Assembly: GCF_900496995.4 (NCBI RefSeq)
Contig: NC_044018.1
Span: 29,182,047 to 29,246,046 of the forward strand
Source of the DNA: Aquila chrysaetos chrysaetos
Taxonomy: Eukaryota > Chordata > Aves > Accipitriformes > Accipitridae
DNA length: 64,000 nt
Direction of reading: 5' to 3'
The translations under genes were made by a program, and so were the position numbers. This document shows positions 1 to 13,400 of the stretch, piece by piece (positions within the stretch are counted from its first letter, which is position 1; the number at the start of each line of letters is the position of its first letter). The notes under the pieces were generated by a model that was not told the DNA's origin, searched no databases, and saw nothing but the letters and a program-made list of their open reading frames with translations.

Positions 1-1086
1 ACGTCTCTGATTTGCTAGCCATTCAAAGAGACATCAGTTTAACCCTGGTAGGGCATGCAGAACTCCATGCCCAGAGTTCCCATCTGCAAGGCAGAATTCC
101 ACATCTGCAACTGGAATTCCAGGCTCTGTACTTGTGAAGCTAACATCAAGTACTGTGTAGCTACCCATCAATCCTATATTGGGCCTGCCTGCCTCAGGAA
201 AACATACCAAGATAAATGCACAAAAGTCTGTAATAAAGAGATTAGAGAAAGTAACAAGCAAGAAAAAAAAAAAAACCCAAACCCAAACCTAAGAAGTTGC
301 CCTCAAAAGGAGGCAAGGAAAAAGGGCAAATTAAAAATTCTGACGTGCTCCCTTCTGCCTCCTTCCAATTGCGTCTAGAAGACAATTTTTGCTGTCCACG
401 TGCTCTGATCTACAATCCAGTATCCTGTAAAAATTAATAGTTTAAAAAGCTTGCTGAATGAATTATTAGTAAGGTCAAGAGACTATACTTCAAGCTGGAA
501 ACACAAAGTTTACTACAGTAGTACATTCAGTTCTTATCATCAGTGACTAAGTCATGACAACAGTATCTGGCTGCACTCATTCCACTCACACCGACCAAGC
601 ACCTCAGCTGCAGACGTGCTCTGCAATGCAAGGCCATCAATGGCAGACACATCATCCGACAAGCCAAATGTTAAATAGGTTAAAAAAAGTTCTAATTTTA
701 CAGAAATGCTCATTTTTCAAAAATAATATTCTCTTATCCTTTTCCTCCTACACTGAGGGACAGGTTAATTTGTCAATTCATACTCTTTCACTTCGACAAA
801 ATGCTAGTTTCACAACCCCAAAACTGATTTCAAGCAGGAAACCCTCTGCAAATTAAAAACAAAAATACAAAAATTATAATCTCTATATTTATATTGATTG
901 GAATCCTCCAGCATTTGTGAAATCACTTTTAGAGATGAATTTTGGGACCCTCCACAACTTCTCCACACAAGCCACGCTCCAGTTCAGTATTCCCCTTCAT
1001 GAATACTTCTTTCTCACAGTCTCCTTTGCTGCTTATTTATTAGTCCACAGCTCAAATTAAATAGAGAATAATTGGCTGGACAAGTG
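1..1086 (-). other. LARP4: LARP4 3' UTR (partial, runs off the left edge)
   Basis: This is the sequence after the LARP4 stop codon, read on the minus strand. It is AT-rich, with no long conserved open frame. The only AATAAA on the minus strand that I found is near 1036, about 50 bases after the stop, which would make a very short UTR. The human UTR is long, so the true poly(A) site is probably left of base 1. The short open frames here look like chance. Confidence 0.7.
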
Positions 1087-1422
1087 TTACTTTGGTGACC
1101 GGGGTGGCACATACTGCTCCTTGCCAATACGTCGAGGTGCTCCCTGAGGCGATGATCTGCGTCCAAATTGGCGCCTCTGTTCCCTGATTTTCCCAGCAGC
1201 TCCCCTGGGAGGCCCGTTGCCTCGGAACCCAGAATAATCCTTCATTCGACCTTCAACCTTGTCATGAGCCTTCTCCGAAGCCTTCTCAGGTGTGCCATTT
1301 TCTTCATTTTTGGCAGGGGGAACTATGTTAGTGCGATGTTCCCTAAGAGGCTGAACAGGAACTGGAGGAGGCTCCTTTGGGGGCTTCTGGCAAACTTCAG
1401 CATAACTTAGCTTGCGTGGCTC
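1087..1422 (-). CDS. LARP4: LARP4 coding exon 16 (C-terminus and stop)
   Basis: It encodes [18 protein letters not shown], an RG-containing tail ([18 protein letters not shown]) and the C-terminal QYVPPRSPK before TAA. The acceptor follows a pyrimidine-rich CTTCTCCC tract. Confidence 0.95.
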   Translation of the reverse strand, partial: EPRKLSYAEVCQKPPKEPPPVPVQPLREHRTNIVPPAKNEENGTPEKASEKAHDKVEGRMKDYSGFRGNGPPRGAAGKIREQRRQFGRRSSPQGAPRRIGKEQYVPPRSPK

Positions 1423-4400
1423 CTTTGGGACCAAGGGAGAAGAGCAAGGTTTACATACCAGAATAACCACGCTATGCTCCTCCAGACTATCCCAGGCACA
1501 ATGTCAAGGCACAACAGCAAGAACACGTACAGTGAGCGATTACACCACAGCTGTGGCAAACTGCACAACAGAAGGTCCCAGGTGCTACATTAGCACATCC
1601 AAGAGAAAGCCCCCGCCATGCTCCCCACCCAGTCCCTGCTCTGGGCCTTACCTGCATCAACAAAGCAGGAGCTGCACTTGCGTTAGCAGAAGGTGAAGTG
1701 GTATTTGTCCTTGGCGGCTTTGCAACACTGACAGGAGAGACAGACACCGGTGGGGAAGCATGGCTCGTAACATCTTTCTGAGCAGACACTTCTTCCGGTT
1801 TGCTGTCTGGCTGAACTGTGCTGTTAAATCAAGAACAATTTAACATTAAAACCTACTAACACAGAAATTAACATTTGAGAAAGTATTTTCTTTCTCTGAA
1901 GTCACGACTGCGTTTTTTTTGCAGAACAGATTGGTACAGCCATTACCACCACAATTTGTTATTTCCATCTAGTGGCCTCTCAAGAAGCGGCCTACCACGG
2001 ACAGAGAAAAGACAACAAACATTACTGCCACCTTGCCGGACACTGGCTAGGGTCTTTGCTAGAACATGCAAATTTTAATATTCTCTACTCAAATAATCTG
2101 CATACCTTAACACCACAGCTTCAGTCTGACTTGGCGAACTCACACTTGTCACAGGCTGTTGGACAGTGCTGTGCGTCTGTTCTTCCTGAGCAGGAGCTGG
2201 ACAGCTGGGCAGCAAATCTTTGCTTTCCTGTACAGAAAGCATAAGTTGCAAAATACAGAAAGATCGCAGATGTGCTTAAATTGCTTCTCAACATGCCAGT
2301 TCTAGACATCTGAGAAGTGAGGTACTTCCAAAGGCTGCTCAAGTTCTGATTATAGGAATTCTACTTCTTTTGGATCGCCTCTAAAGCAATCACCCTTTAT
2401 ATGGGCAAAACAAATAGCAGATAAAAAGGCTGTATAACCCAGATTATCAATGCTTTTAGTCCCACCAGCTCAAGTAACAAACTCATCTGGAAACAGCCCT
2501 TGCCTACACCACACACAAACTGTTCAACAGCCAACACTCCTCATTTGCCTGCTTTATTCCAAAACAGTACTGAGCTTACAATAGTGTAATTACAGAAGCT
2601 TCAGCTAAATACCTGCAAAAAGCCAAGGAAACCCAAGAACAGACAGAAAATGCACTACTATATTAACAAAGACAGTATGATGTTTGGGCTTAAAGCATTC
2701 TAATGTGCAGCTCTAACATAAATGGATTATTTAAGAAGGGAGACACAGCATATGCATACCAGAGTGTGCGTGCCAGAGACAAGAGCGGGTACCTTTTCTT
2801 TGCAGACTCCTTTAACGATATCGGACATCCTGCTCTCCAGCACAGGCTCCCCTGGAATTTTTGCTGTGCTGCCAGGCAAAGGTGGGAAATTTGATGCTAG
2901 CAAGTCAAACTTTGGTGTCTGAGTCTTTGTTTCTGCTGAAGGCTGAGGTCTCTAGAGAAGGAAAATACCCATTAATAGCGCCATAACACCTAGCATTAAA
3001 AGCATTGAGCAAGTGTCAGGGAATTTCCTAGAAACACTCAATACCCACAATGTAATCTGAGAATTTAAGGACTATGCCATTCCTTCAATAAACGCAAAGC
3101 CAACACATTGCACTTTGTGCAACTCCTTGCAATAAGGGAAGCGGAACTTACTGAAACCCGGTCATCTTCTCGTCTCCTCCGACCTCTGAAAATGTTCCTC
3201 CTTTAAAGGAGGGAAAAAAAAAAAAAAAAAAAGTCAGTAAGTGCATTCATCTAGCTGAAGCGCACACTCATCTGCACAAAGGGGAGCCTGTGGCAGGGGA
3301 TTTGCAGCAGCCTACTGATGTTTCTCAAGATACAGTTCTGGGATGTTCTCCATCTTCAGGAGGGGTCAAAGCTCTTACACTCTTGGAACATAGCCAATAC
3401 GGGAAACAATTTCTCTTTTCTCTCCTCATGGAGGAGGTACCCTAGAGCATTGTATCTGAACAAGCACAGTAACAATTAGACTATAATATTATAGAATAGT
3501 ATCCTATAATTTTATAGTAATAAACTTACTAATCTGATTTCTCACATATCTGTCTTGGTCACTTATTTTTAAGTGTCCAAAACCTGAATTAAGATAAAAG
3601 ATAAAACCAGTTGATCTTACAATGTTTAGAAGCATCAAGTTCCACATCCGGGGATTTGCTTATTATTTACAGCAATACAAATACCAATTTTACTTCAGCA
3701 ACTCTTTTAATTCTGGGGACAAACCAGGCAGTTATTTTGAAATAAAGACCCCTCGCTATCTTACTGCAAGGTGTTTGTCAGAATAACTAATAGCTGTACA
3801 GTCAAGCAGGAAGCATTCCTGCTCCCAGTTAAGTATTTATCACACCTGGTTTATTTAAATGTCAGTTTTCTCCTGGTGAGTCTTTACGGAAAGATATGTT
3901 GTGCCAATGGTTGATGATCCTTGGCTTGCACAAGTCATTTGAGCCTCCAACACTACGTTCCAACTGCATTGTTGTGTTACAGCAAGAAGTAGTACACACA
4001 GTTCTTTACCTGCCCCTGCCAATGCCATAATCGCCATTCTGCTCCATCTGTGCGGTAGGAGAATCCTTCTGGGAATAACCTTGGTCTTGGTGCCCAGTTA
4101 ACGTACTGTTATGCCGCTCCATAACAAAATTCCTTGAGTTGGTTCTGTTCAGTGGTCCATCCCCCATTGGCATGGTACTGACGGCAGCTGGACCCTCCAC
4201 AGTGTGTTCTGAGCTGTTAGAGGATCGGAAGTGAGGCTTCACACTGCAGGACACAGAGTGGCAGCTGTGTAATCCAGAGTTTAAAGAACAAGAGGCAAAA
4301 CTACCACCAACTACAGTTAATTCGTAGCTGACAAGAAAGGAGGACGTCAGGAAGTACTGGAACTCCACCAGAGAAGTTGTTTCCTACATGCATTTGTCAA

Positions 4401-7400
4401 GAACAAAGAAATCTTTCTTCCTTACCTCCATCTATTCCTTTTGTTACAGTTTTCTTGCAACCTCCTCCCCTGTCAAGTGTTGCCATTTGAAGAAAACATA
4501 GAGATCACTGCCCAACAGATACCAAAGGGGGAAACCCTGCCCCAAACACCCTCCATCAACAACAACAAAAAAATACCCAAAACCTAGGGGTGGTAGAAGA
4601 GCCAGAAGAACCCGAAGAGGGATTCTTCATTTGTCTGGGCCTGCAGCACAGGCAGGGGGAGGCATTGGAAAGTGATCTGGAAAAATAAGCCAAGCCTGAG
4701 GAACAAACTGATCTGGCCACAAGCAAAAAAAACTGAACTGAAACAAGAAGCCAGGAGTAGATGACAACTAAATAGGCTGAAGAGAACAGGGGAGAAGAGG
4801 CTAGGGTAACCAAGAGCCCACCTCCCCAGGAGCTTGAAAAGTCAGGATCTTACTCTCACTGTTCCTGTTACCAAACACCCACAGCATTGACTCTGCAGTT
4901 TACAATACCACAGACATTTTAATCAGTTATTGATTATTCAGCCTTAAAGCTGTACTTCCTTTGAACACAGATGCAGCTGTGCAGGCTCAGTGTTTCTGCA
5001 AGTTAAGGCTCAGCGTCTTAAATGCAGAATTACCCAGAAAAACTGACCTACCATAACATGGAACAGTTTTCTGAAGCAGCATTCAGGTGCCTTAGACTAT
5101 TTTCGACTTCTGCACCTCACTGTCTTTTCCACACGGCACCAACCACTTTCAGCAAGCAAGGCAAGGACCTTAAACTATCTTTCTCCTCTGGTCAACCATG
5201 CACATCTCATAATTTAAGGACAGAAGGAGGATTTTGCATGCTTATTGCTTTTACACAATCTCATTATAACATTCCATGCAATCAGAAGAAATTCTCCCAC
5301 TGCCAGCCAAAGTATGATTCCTGTCTGGGAGGAGAAGTTAACTTAACTACATGATCTCTTACAAAGTAATCAAGGAGCAGCCTGCAGCCTGAAAAAGGGT
5401 CCTTTCTTTCAACAGACCATAAATCATGCAGCTTTTGGTTTCTCTAAGCTAAGCAAATATGGAAAGGCATGTTGTGGATGCCACAGACCCTAGACTGCCC
5501 AACAAAGAGGTAGTTTCCTTCCAGCTTCCAGCAATAAACTTGTTCCCTCCCACTTGGCCAGGGAACTTACATTGGGAGGAAAAGAAAGCAAAATAGGAGA
5601 ATTTAACAAATGACAAATTATCATTTGTTAGCACTAAATCAGAACAGCAGTAAGTGATGTGGCTGCAGCAGATTCCTCCCTCTGCTTGGCCATTGTCCTG
5701 TGGTGTTTTAAAAATCAACTCCACCACTATCTGACTGACTTCTCCATAGCCTTGCAATTAACAGCTGGGAGTTTTGCAGCATTTCATATGTAACCAGAAT
5801 GCAGAACAAAAAACACCTTTTAATAGCCTAATTTTGAGGTCTCAAATTAATCTGCTTTACCAAAGACATTTTAAGTTACCTTTTAGGTGGCTGGATAGAA
5901 AAATATCAATTTAACCAATATTAGCACTGACAATTCTCTGTTACAAAGACTCAATCTTCCTTTCCCACAAGGATGTTGCAACAAATCAGGGCAAAACAAA
6001 TATCATGGGCTTAAACAAATGTTTAGCTACAGAGAAAAATCCAATACTTAACTATTAACTGCCTGTAGGACAAAACATAGCAAGTTTAATGAGCCAGGAC
6101 AAAAACCCAAAAGCAGCAGCTGGATGAACATCTCCGAATGAGCTCTTCTGCAGTTCAAGAGAAGATATGCTGAACAAAGATTAATTCATACTTCAGAACT
6201 TCAAGAAGCATTAAGAACCAGTCTTAAGGCCCCAGTAAGGTTAAGTTTTCCATCAGCAAAGACCATAGAGAAGAGGAGGAGGGAAGCTAAGTAAATTCTT
6301 CCATTTTGTTCAATTCATTCTTAAAATGGAAGATTCTCGAGTCATTATTCAGCCCTCAGATCTCATAATCTTACCCGTCATTGAGAAGGCCACAATCTTG
6401 TCTGGGCAGAAGAGCAAAGCAGAAAAGACAAGGAAAGATAAGGAAGAAAAAAAAAGCAGAGAGAAGGAGAGATGATGTGAGAGAGCAAAAAGGAGGAAAA
6501 GCATGAAGTGCAGGCTGCCCAGACAATTGACTGTTGGACCTGTTCTCTCTTAGCGCGATACTTGATCATCACTGGGCCAAACCTTCAAGGCTGTGCCTCG
6601 CTGTTACCTTAGCAGTCTCCTGTTTGCAAAGGAATCCTGCTGAAGCATAACTAATTCTCTGCTGCCAGAATATGAAGATTTATTACCACAAAAACAGAGC
6701 TTTGTACTAGCACAAAGGCTGAGCAAGATTGGCAGGAAAGATAAGACAACCAAGACAGACCAGCAGAACCTGTACACACTTGACCCTAAAGCTGTAACTT
6801 CACAATGACTGAAGTTTTACAAATGAAAGTCTTAACGTAACCAGAAGACTTTTAACTTAAGGATTATACAGATGTGATCTACAAGGCAGCAGTGAACATG
6901 TGGGCATTTCAAGATGTTAGTATCTGGGTACATACAATTCTTGTACAGTTTCAGCATCCATACTTCTGAAAGGATCCATGTATGTAAGAGTTTTACTGGC
7001 TTTGAGTTTGGGCACAATTTAAGGCAAAAAACCCCAAACAAACCTTTATAAATAGATCTTAGTTGGGAGCTGAGCAGTTGTAACTGAATCAGCTGCCCTG
7101 TCTTCCAAGCAGAGTAATTCTACCAGTTTCACAGCCTGTATTAAGACTCTGCTGAGTCACCGCAGACCAAATTCTGAAGTTCACCTTCTGCCAGCAGCCA
7201 CAAACCTTAACTGCATCACAAAACCACTTATGGTACTGGCAGTTGTCAACCGATTTCTCAAACAATATAAAAAGCAATTCCCATGCTACCACCCGCATGC
7301 TGAATACAGTGAAAGAGCTTGCAAATAAAACAATTTCCACCCACACAAACAGATTACTACACCATTGTATTTACAGAGTACTGTTCCAGCAAATACAAAG

Positions 7401-10400
7401 CTGTTTCCTCCTACCCAGTGTTTATATCTGAGCTGAGCCCTCACAGTTATCAGGAAAGATGGGGATAAAGCAAATAAATTATAGTAACAGACTCAGCATC
7501 AAGCAGTTTTAGCATACAGCAGTCAGGGCATGCAACTCTCAGCTGCATAAACTGAATGGCGCTCTGCAAGACTAATCACACAACAGGAAAAGCTTACGTT
7601 TGTGCTGCAGGAGTTTATAATCTGCGTGTAACAAACATAATTAGAAGTATTACAAGGAAGTTATTTATTTGTCTGCAGAAATTCCTCTGAGACTTTTAAA
7701 GGAGTTACCTTTGCTCTCTCCAGCACATCTGTCCACTATTTTAGGATCTTAAGCTGCCACCTCGATTTTATTTTATAAATCAAGTTGAAAAACGTCACAC
7801 ATACTCGATAAACAAAATAAGTAACCTAGTCCCATCAGAAGGCACTGCATTTTACAAGTGCAAGGAATGTTTCAGGATCTCAAAACTGTAAGTTCTCAGA
7901 GAGCAAACAACTGACAGAGCTATCTTACCGATTTCTATGGAATGGGCGACCTATACTCAAAGAAGCAGCATTTGTTTTATATGATCCTGGTGTATTAAAG
8001 CCATTCACAAATCCACCGTTAGGAAAGGGGGCCTGCAACAGACAGAACAGTCTCAATGGCTGAACTAAAAATAAAAACGTTTGCAGTTTTATGAGATCAG
8101 CTTCAGCAGTTATTCATCTAGTTTGTTTGTACTTTTACACTGGGCTACCGTATCTAGTACGTTGTAAACTTACTACTAAAGCAAAAACCCCACCAGGTTA
8201 ACAGTCTGCACGTCTACTTTAGCATCAGAGTCCTCCTGTTCCTGCAAGAGCTACAAAGCTCTTCCAGTAACACTAGCTACTGGATAATGGAATTTCACAC
8301 CAAAATTTCTTGAAATAAATGGCAGCCCATGGCAAGACATGCAGCTTCTCTGACAGTGTTGCTTTATCAGGTGCATGACATAACATGAAGTATCATAAAA
8401 CAGAGGGATCTGACTAGAAAACCTGTGCATTCTACAGCTGAAAAGCCCACTAACCATAGTGATTTGTAAACCAAATTATTCCTGTTGTTTTGGGCTAGCT
8501 CCTCTCACTTTCATCATCTGTTACTTACCAGTGGTGTTTCAAAGTAAGGTGCAGGATTTGGAGACCATGTCTGAGGCACAATGCTGTAAATAGAGTACTG
8601 CTGAGGACTATATACAGGCTGCATAAACAGTGGTGAGGCAAACTGTGCTTGTGTTTGAACTGGCTGAGTATAGACACTGGAATCCACTACCCGGTAACCA
8701 TTCTTAGCAAAAAATGTGTTGATGGCTTTTATCCTGGCCTGCAAGATATCAAATCACATCACATACATTAGTTGGGAGAAGAGGAGAAGCAGAATGAAAT
8801 CATTCTTGACTACTGAAGAGGTAACAGAAGGGATGTGAAGGGGAAGTAGGTTGATTACTGCTTACAAATAAAAACTCTGATAAGAATCAATACAGATTAC
8901 ATTCTTACAGTGTGCTAAAGGGAAGAACGCACACATTGCTTTAGCTAGAGAATCTGTCAAGTTTAAGATAAACACCGCTTTCTACAGCAGTAACTGTCCA
9001 GACTCCAATTTTGACAGTTCCTCTCACAGAACAAACAGCTTGCTTCAGCCTTATTTGTAGAGCAGCTACCTCAAGCTACAGACTCGTGATGGCAAGAGTC
9101 CCTCTCCCGAGTTCTGCAGACCCAGATTCTGGGGAAACTGGAGAAGGGAAGACGAAACAGGAATGTATTTCACACCTCATGGGAAGCAGCAGTGTGAATA
9201 ACCATCAGCCACTGAACTGTAATTTTTCAAAGCTACCCATGACCTCATTCAAGTTAACAGCCTACAGAGCAAGTGTTATGAACTATTCCACTGCTAATTC
9301 CTTAGTTCCCCCCTCCTCCCATAAACACACACTATCATTCAAATAGAAACAATACATAATTCAATTCAAACAGAAACCTCATGTAAAGCAACCTTACCAT
9401 TACTGGCTTGCCCTGAAAGGTTTTCACTTCTTCCCTTAAGTATTTGAATGCCTGCAGATACAAAAAAGATTAACGTTAGAGTATCTTGATAAAACTGTAC
9501 TCCTCAAAGGACATTACATGATTTAACATGAATGCGTAGCAATGCGCTTCCCTGTTAGCCCAGCTAAATTCATTAACACTTCAAATTCAGGATACTAGAT
9601 GTCAGTTATGGCTGGAGAGTACTGGAGGCAAGAGGCAGACAAGGGAGTTAAAACCCTACAATCTCTCAACTTTTTTCTCTGTTAACTAGAATTTGCTAAT
9701 AACCTCTTAAAATAACAAAAGGGAGATCAGTAAATAAACATTTATTTTAGCTACAGGAAGCATGCATGCAATTCTCTTGAGCAGGGGAAGTATTAATAAC
9801 AAAATTGAGATGTCATTAACAGTTGAAGGCAGCCTTACCTGTTGCGCATCTGTATCTGACTGGAATGTAACGTACCAGTTGTTGTTGTGAGCAAACTCAC
9901 AGCTTATCACTTTGGGGCAGTTTTCATTTTTAAACAGAGCCTTAACCTCCTAGGGGAGAGAAGAAGCCAGGCAGTTAAGGGGACCTAGCTCTAAGCTGTA
10001 AACTGAACACTCAACCAACAAAAGTTTACATTCCAGCTCCTCAGCTGCAATTTTCCCTTAACCAGGTATGTTCTTTTATTCCCTTGACAGGTCTGCCAGA
10101 CACCAAATTATCCTCTACCTGTTTCTGAACCAAGAAGACTAGTCCAGCCTACTGAGCTCCCCAAATAAAAAGCAGCAGGCCCACCTGGTAAGAACATCAA
10201 GATCAGTGTAGAACTGGTGATATTTCTTTATGAAAGAGGTAGCAAAAATGTGGCTTTAGATCAGGAGAGTCATCTAGACAAGAACGATTCTAACAAATAC
10301 TTCTAGCATCATGGCAACCTGATAGTTTTGCAATAATCAGATTTTAAAGAGAGGGTAAAGCAGCTGTTCAGTGTTTGCATTAAAAGAACTAATTAAAAAT

Positions 10401-13400
10401 GCTAGTAGACAAACACCCTGTGTTACAACTTTAAAAAACAAAGAACTAAATCATTCAGTTAGCCAAATATCAGTTGGAATTTTATTATCCTCCCTTCTCT
10501 GAACATAATAAGCTCAGCTCACACTGGGTCACAATGAATGAGAAATGTTTAGTAACATTTCTTGCTGCCAAAACAACCGTCTGACTTCAAGTAAAGTTAC
10601 TGCTGTGACAAAAATTCAGCCTGAATTCCAAGCTATGCCCCGGACTAATTTTATTTTTGGATCTGAAAAGAAACCAGTTCAAACTTCCTTCCAGAAAAGC
10701 CTAGCTAGCTCAATTTTTGGTGGAAAAAAGTTTACTTAAGAGCATTTTAATACGTTAGTAAATAATGGGAAGGGACAACAATGACAACAAGTATTTGCTT
10801 TGGCTTTTTTGACAGTACATCTAAGCAGAAAAAAATACTTATGTGGTTTACAAGAAAAGTATCTGTGTTTAATCAAATTAAATACCAGCTGACCTTTTAA
10901 GCAACACTTCCTGCTGCTGTTTGAAGCACTGTTGCAGATACCTTCCAAAAACATCAACAGGCTTTTATTTCTTTCTTTTCTATTTATTTACCTCTATAGG
11001 TGTTGTTTCAGGGATCTCACGGAGAATGATAATACATCGTTTGTGGTTTGGTCTTACTTTCTCCCCTCTCTCATCCACTTGTACCATAGGAGAAGCTAAA
11101 ATTATAATACAAAAGTTGGCTTAATATTGGACATTGTGCACTGCAAAACATCTCCGCGGCACTAGACTCCATTATCCAACTTGTAACAAAGAACTGCAGT
11201 GGACTGCTTAAGAAACCAGATTTCTTGAATTCAGGGTAAAGGACTGTTTTATCAGCTATAGCCTGTTAGAGGTTCAGTACATTTTAGCCATTTGCCTGAC
11301 ACTGCCTCCATCTACAGCTCAGATATCTAAAAAGCTCGGTCCCAAATTCAATTCACTCCCAGCTCAAATTCAAGTAAGAGTATATAAAAACATTCCTAGC
11401 CAGAGCCCTAATAGGAAAAGTTCAAATAAGAGGAAGGAAATCAAGTCAAAATAAAGGCTTTAAAAGTTCACTTACACCAGTTTCCACAAGAAGCCATGTA
11501 CAGAATCAGTACAGGACAGTATGTTACAAAAATCCTAGCTAACTTTTTCTGAAAAGCTTTTTCTTGTTTTATCATTTGTAATAAACTTCTGCACTGAATC
11601 AGAAGACTAGGTTTACTCCCAGAATAAGACTTTTATTGCTAGCAGTACCTTAGAGCTGCCTCTCACTGGGGCAGATTTAGGCAGATTATTATAAAGCATA
11701 ACTAGAATTCAGGAGTCTGGAACAGCCACTTATTCAAACACCTCTGCAGAACGAGGTTCCCAACACCATTTACCAGAACAATATGCCGTAACCAGCTAAG
11801 AGACTAATACATTTCTCTAAACCAAGGAAGGATTCTTTGTTCTACTAATACAGACATCAAATACCCAGACTTACATCTCAAAACTTCAAGAATAAGGTCC
11901 ATGTCAGTTGTCAGCTTCTTAATACCTTCCATGTTGGCAATTGTCCATATTGGAACAAACTGATCACTATCCATTTGAGACATCAAGTAGAGATCCTTTG
12001 AAAGATTCTCACTAAAAAGACATAAGTTCACTATTTTATAAAAATCCTGAATTTCACTTACAGAAGCCTCAAAACAACAGGCTAACTGCAGGCTTAAATA
12101 TTCACCAATACCATTCACAGCTAACTCTAGCCAAAACATACTCAGATTTTCTCTCCTGGAAAAAATCCTAGCAGATCAACACAAAGCAGAAGATAATTAA
12201 AAAAACTTAATGGAAGTTACAGTGCTCTGCATGTTAGTCTGCAAAAAGGATCCTGCCAAAGAGACCTCTTCTGGTAATACACAGCTAAATTACCCAACAT
12301 CTTACAACTGTGAAGCACATAAGTCATACTGAATTCTCATTAAAGGACAAGGATGCACAGACAGGACTGAAACAGCTGAAAGGTACCACTGGGTTTCTAC
12401 AGCATTCTAGCAAATCTTGTTTCATATCGCAACCAACTCTCTCTCTCACAGCTAACGTTTTTATGAAGATGATAGTGCATATCAATCCAAAAAAGGAAAA
12501 ATTTGTCAATTATTTTAATAAAGGGTTTATACAAAGTTAGTTGTACTGTACCGTGAGAAGCAGAATTCAAGTTGTTTTTTCAAACATTCTCTAATGTCTT
12601 CTGTGGACACAGTGGAGCTGCCTTCACCTAAAAGTTACCGCACTCAGCATCAGATCTCAGTTTCACGGTAAGAATACAATGCAAGAACACGTTTACTTGT
12701 ACAATAAAAGAACGAATCCCTCTGGGTAAGACCAAGAGGAGAAGATCACCTGAGACATGACCACCATACTACACATTCTCAAAATGGCTTGGATCCCACA
12801 GTTTTTACCTACTTGGCCAAGTCCTATGGCTGGCTTGGATCTTCTTGAATACACATGGAACATTTCAAAGTTCCTGCTCAGTCACATCATAACTGCAGCA
12901 GACTTCAGAGGATTACAGATACTGACAGTGGTATTCTAACTTGAATACTCACCAGACACTTCATAGATTTGGTATCCAAGATCTTCAGTTGCTAGGACAA
13001 TTCCATTTGCAGATGCTTCATCAACTCCTGTGCCATTTCTTGTGGCTTCACAAGACGGGGAATACATCACCTCATATTGCTTGCAGCTATCCTCTGAAAT
13101 CTCTATGTTACCTGGCAAAAGAACACATTGTTAACAGAAAACCTACTATAAGCTTCAGAATATTTTCCATTTGAAAAGTTTTAGCTACCAACATTAAAAC
13201 AAATACTTAAGAATGCTGTAACTGGAAGTGTCTAGACTTAAGTCTATGTTTCTTAGACTTTCAGCACCTACTTTGTATTGGATAGCACTTTCTACCCCTC
13301 CAATTTCGGAATGGTCTTCTGGTTTGAACTAGGGTCTCAGGGATAATTAAATAATAGGATTGTGAAACTGTAAGATCCCCAAAAGTGGCAGAGGATCTAA

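Noticed and set aside
6517-6577. Box C/D snoRNA in LARP4 intron 10
   Set aside because: A TGATGA and a 6-bp terminal stem are present, but no CTGA box precedes the closing arm, and copy B lacks the stem.
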